The notes under the pieces are model-generated. The model made no database searches. It was not told the DNA's origin and was given only the letters and a program-made list of their open reading frames with translations. Shown here one piece after another: positions 13,199-13,655 of a DNA stretch of 13,655 nucleotides. The translations under genes were made by a program, and so were the position numbers. This DNA comes from 2-02-FULL-38-15 sp964645555 (lineage in GTDB: Bacteria; Patescibacteriota; Microgenomatia; Daviesbacterales; UBA10151), in NCBI GenBank assembly GCA_964645555.1, contig CAZYBP010000023.1, positions 1 through 13,655 on the forward strand, read 5' to 3'. Each line of letters begins with the position of its first letter. Position 1 is the first letter of the stretch.

Positions 13199-13655
13199 AT
13201 GGAATTTATCTATAAAGCCAAGGATATACATAATCAATATCATCAAGGTAGCATAGAGTCTTCTGATCTTCACTCAGCAACAGCGGTTTTACGCAAAAAA
13301 GGATTAATTGTTATTTCTTTACAATCCAGGGAACCTGCTACAAGTAAATTTTTAGGTAAATTTTTAAATAGAGTTAGCTTCACCGAACTTGTAATAATTA
13401 CCAGACAACTTGCTACCATGGTTTCTAGCGGTTTAGTCTTATCAGATGCGATAGATATTTTGGAGGAACAACAAATTAATAAAGTTCTCAAAAAGGTTCT
13501 TGGCGGGATTTCTCAGGATATAAAAGGAGGGCTAACTTTAGCTCATGCTTTAAGCAAATACCCTGATATATTTCCCCACCTTTTTGTCAATTTAGTAAAG
13601 GCAGGAGAAACTTCCGGTCAACTGGATAAAGTTCTGCTGCAGATGGCAGACGGAC
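13199..13655 (+). CDS. pilC: Type IV pilus inner-membrane platform protein PilC (partial, C-terminus outside window)
   Basis: The reading frame opens at 13199 and runs through the window edge as 152 codons plus one base. PilC/GspF is the membrane platform that PilB and PilT act on. The start MEFIYKAKD is typical, as is the short N-terminal SSDLHSATAVLRKKGLIVISL segment. TELVIITRQLATMVSSGLVL (about residues 62-81) and FVNLVKAGETSGQLDKVL (about 131-148) are the conserved first-repeat motifs of the T2SSF domain. The membrane helices lie beyond the window. The gene starts 6 bases after pilT without a clear Shine-Dalgarno site, so it is probably translated from the same mRNA. Confidence 0.93.
   Translation, partial: MEFIYKAKDIHNQYHQGSIESSDLHSATAVLRKKGLIVISLQSREPATSKFLGKFLNRVSFTELVIITRQLATMVSSGLVLSDAIDILEEQQINKVLKKVLGGISQDIKGGLTLAHALSKYPDIFPHLFVNLVKAGETSGQLDKVLLQMADG

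Overview
This is a compact, AT-rich bacterial chromosome segment. The coding sequences nearly fill it; no gap between genes exceeds about 110 bases, and no rRNA, tRNA, CRISPR array or insertion sequence was seen. The gene set (MurC, MurD and MurI for peptidoglycan, a short DNA polymerase III delta prime subunit without a P-loop, GyrB, and a pilB-pilT-pilC type IV pilus cluster), the near absence of Shine-Dalgarno sites and small GC-rich palindromes in and beside genes suggest a Patescibacteria/CPR genome, possibly Microgenomates. That placement is inference from overall resemblance and was not tested by a phylogeny.

Layout. (1) 1-1014, minus: the N-terminal two domains and part of the third of murD, cut by the window edge, with a 14-residue palindromic insertion near its N-terminus. 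(2) A 17-bp divergent gap with overlapping, opposed -10 elements. (3) 1032-4007, plus: murI (glutamate racemase) followed 3 bases later by a fused trehalose-6-phosphate synthase/phosphatase. (4) 3994-7560, minus: a tight cluster, in transcription order a transglutaminase-like protein, a class V aminotransferase, a GNAT acetyltransferase and murC; murC overlaps otsAB tail to tail by 14 bases. (5) 7561-7624: a short gap holding a second, synonymously diverged copy of the last eight codons and stop of gyrB, plus a degenerate palindromic repeat. (6) 7625-9574, minus: gyrB, whose start is preceded by a hairpin with a U-tract and a candidate promoter. (7) 9660-10310, minus: holB-like. (8) 10311-10416: a divergent control region with an inverted repeat that supplies a TTGACA box to each strand and a separate 12-bp palindrome. 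(9) 10417-13655, plus: pilB, pilT and the start of pilC.

How the genes fit together. MurI supplies D-glutamate, MurC adds L-alanine to UDP-MurNAc and MurD adds D-glutamate to the product, so three early steps of peptidoglycan precursor synthesis lie on the two sides of the trehalose gene. PilB (extension ATPase), PilT (retraction ATPase) and PilC (platform) form the inner-membrane motor of a type IV pilus, used for attachment, twitching or DNA uptake. GyrB and the delta prime subunit serve replication. No wholly new multi-gene system was found. The most unusual observations are the duplicated gyrB tail, the palindromic insertion coded within murD, and the symmetric divergent promoters.
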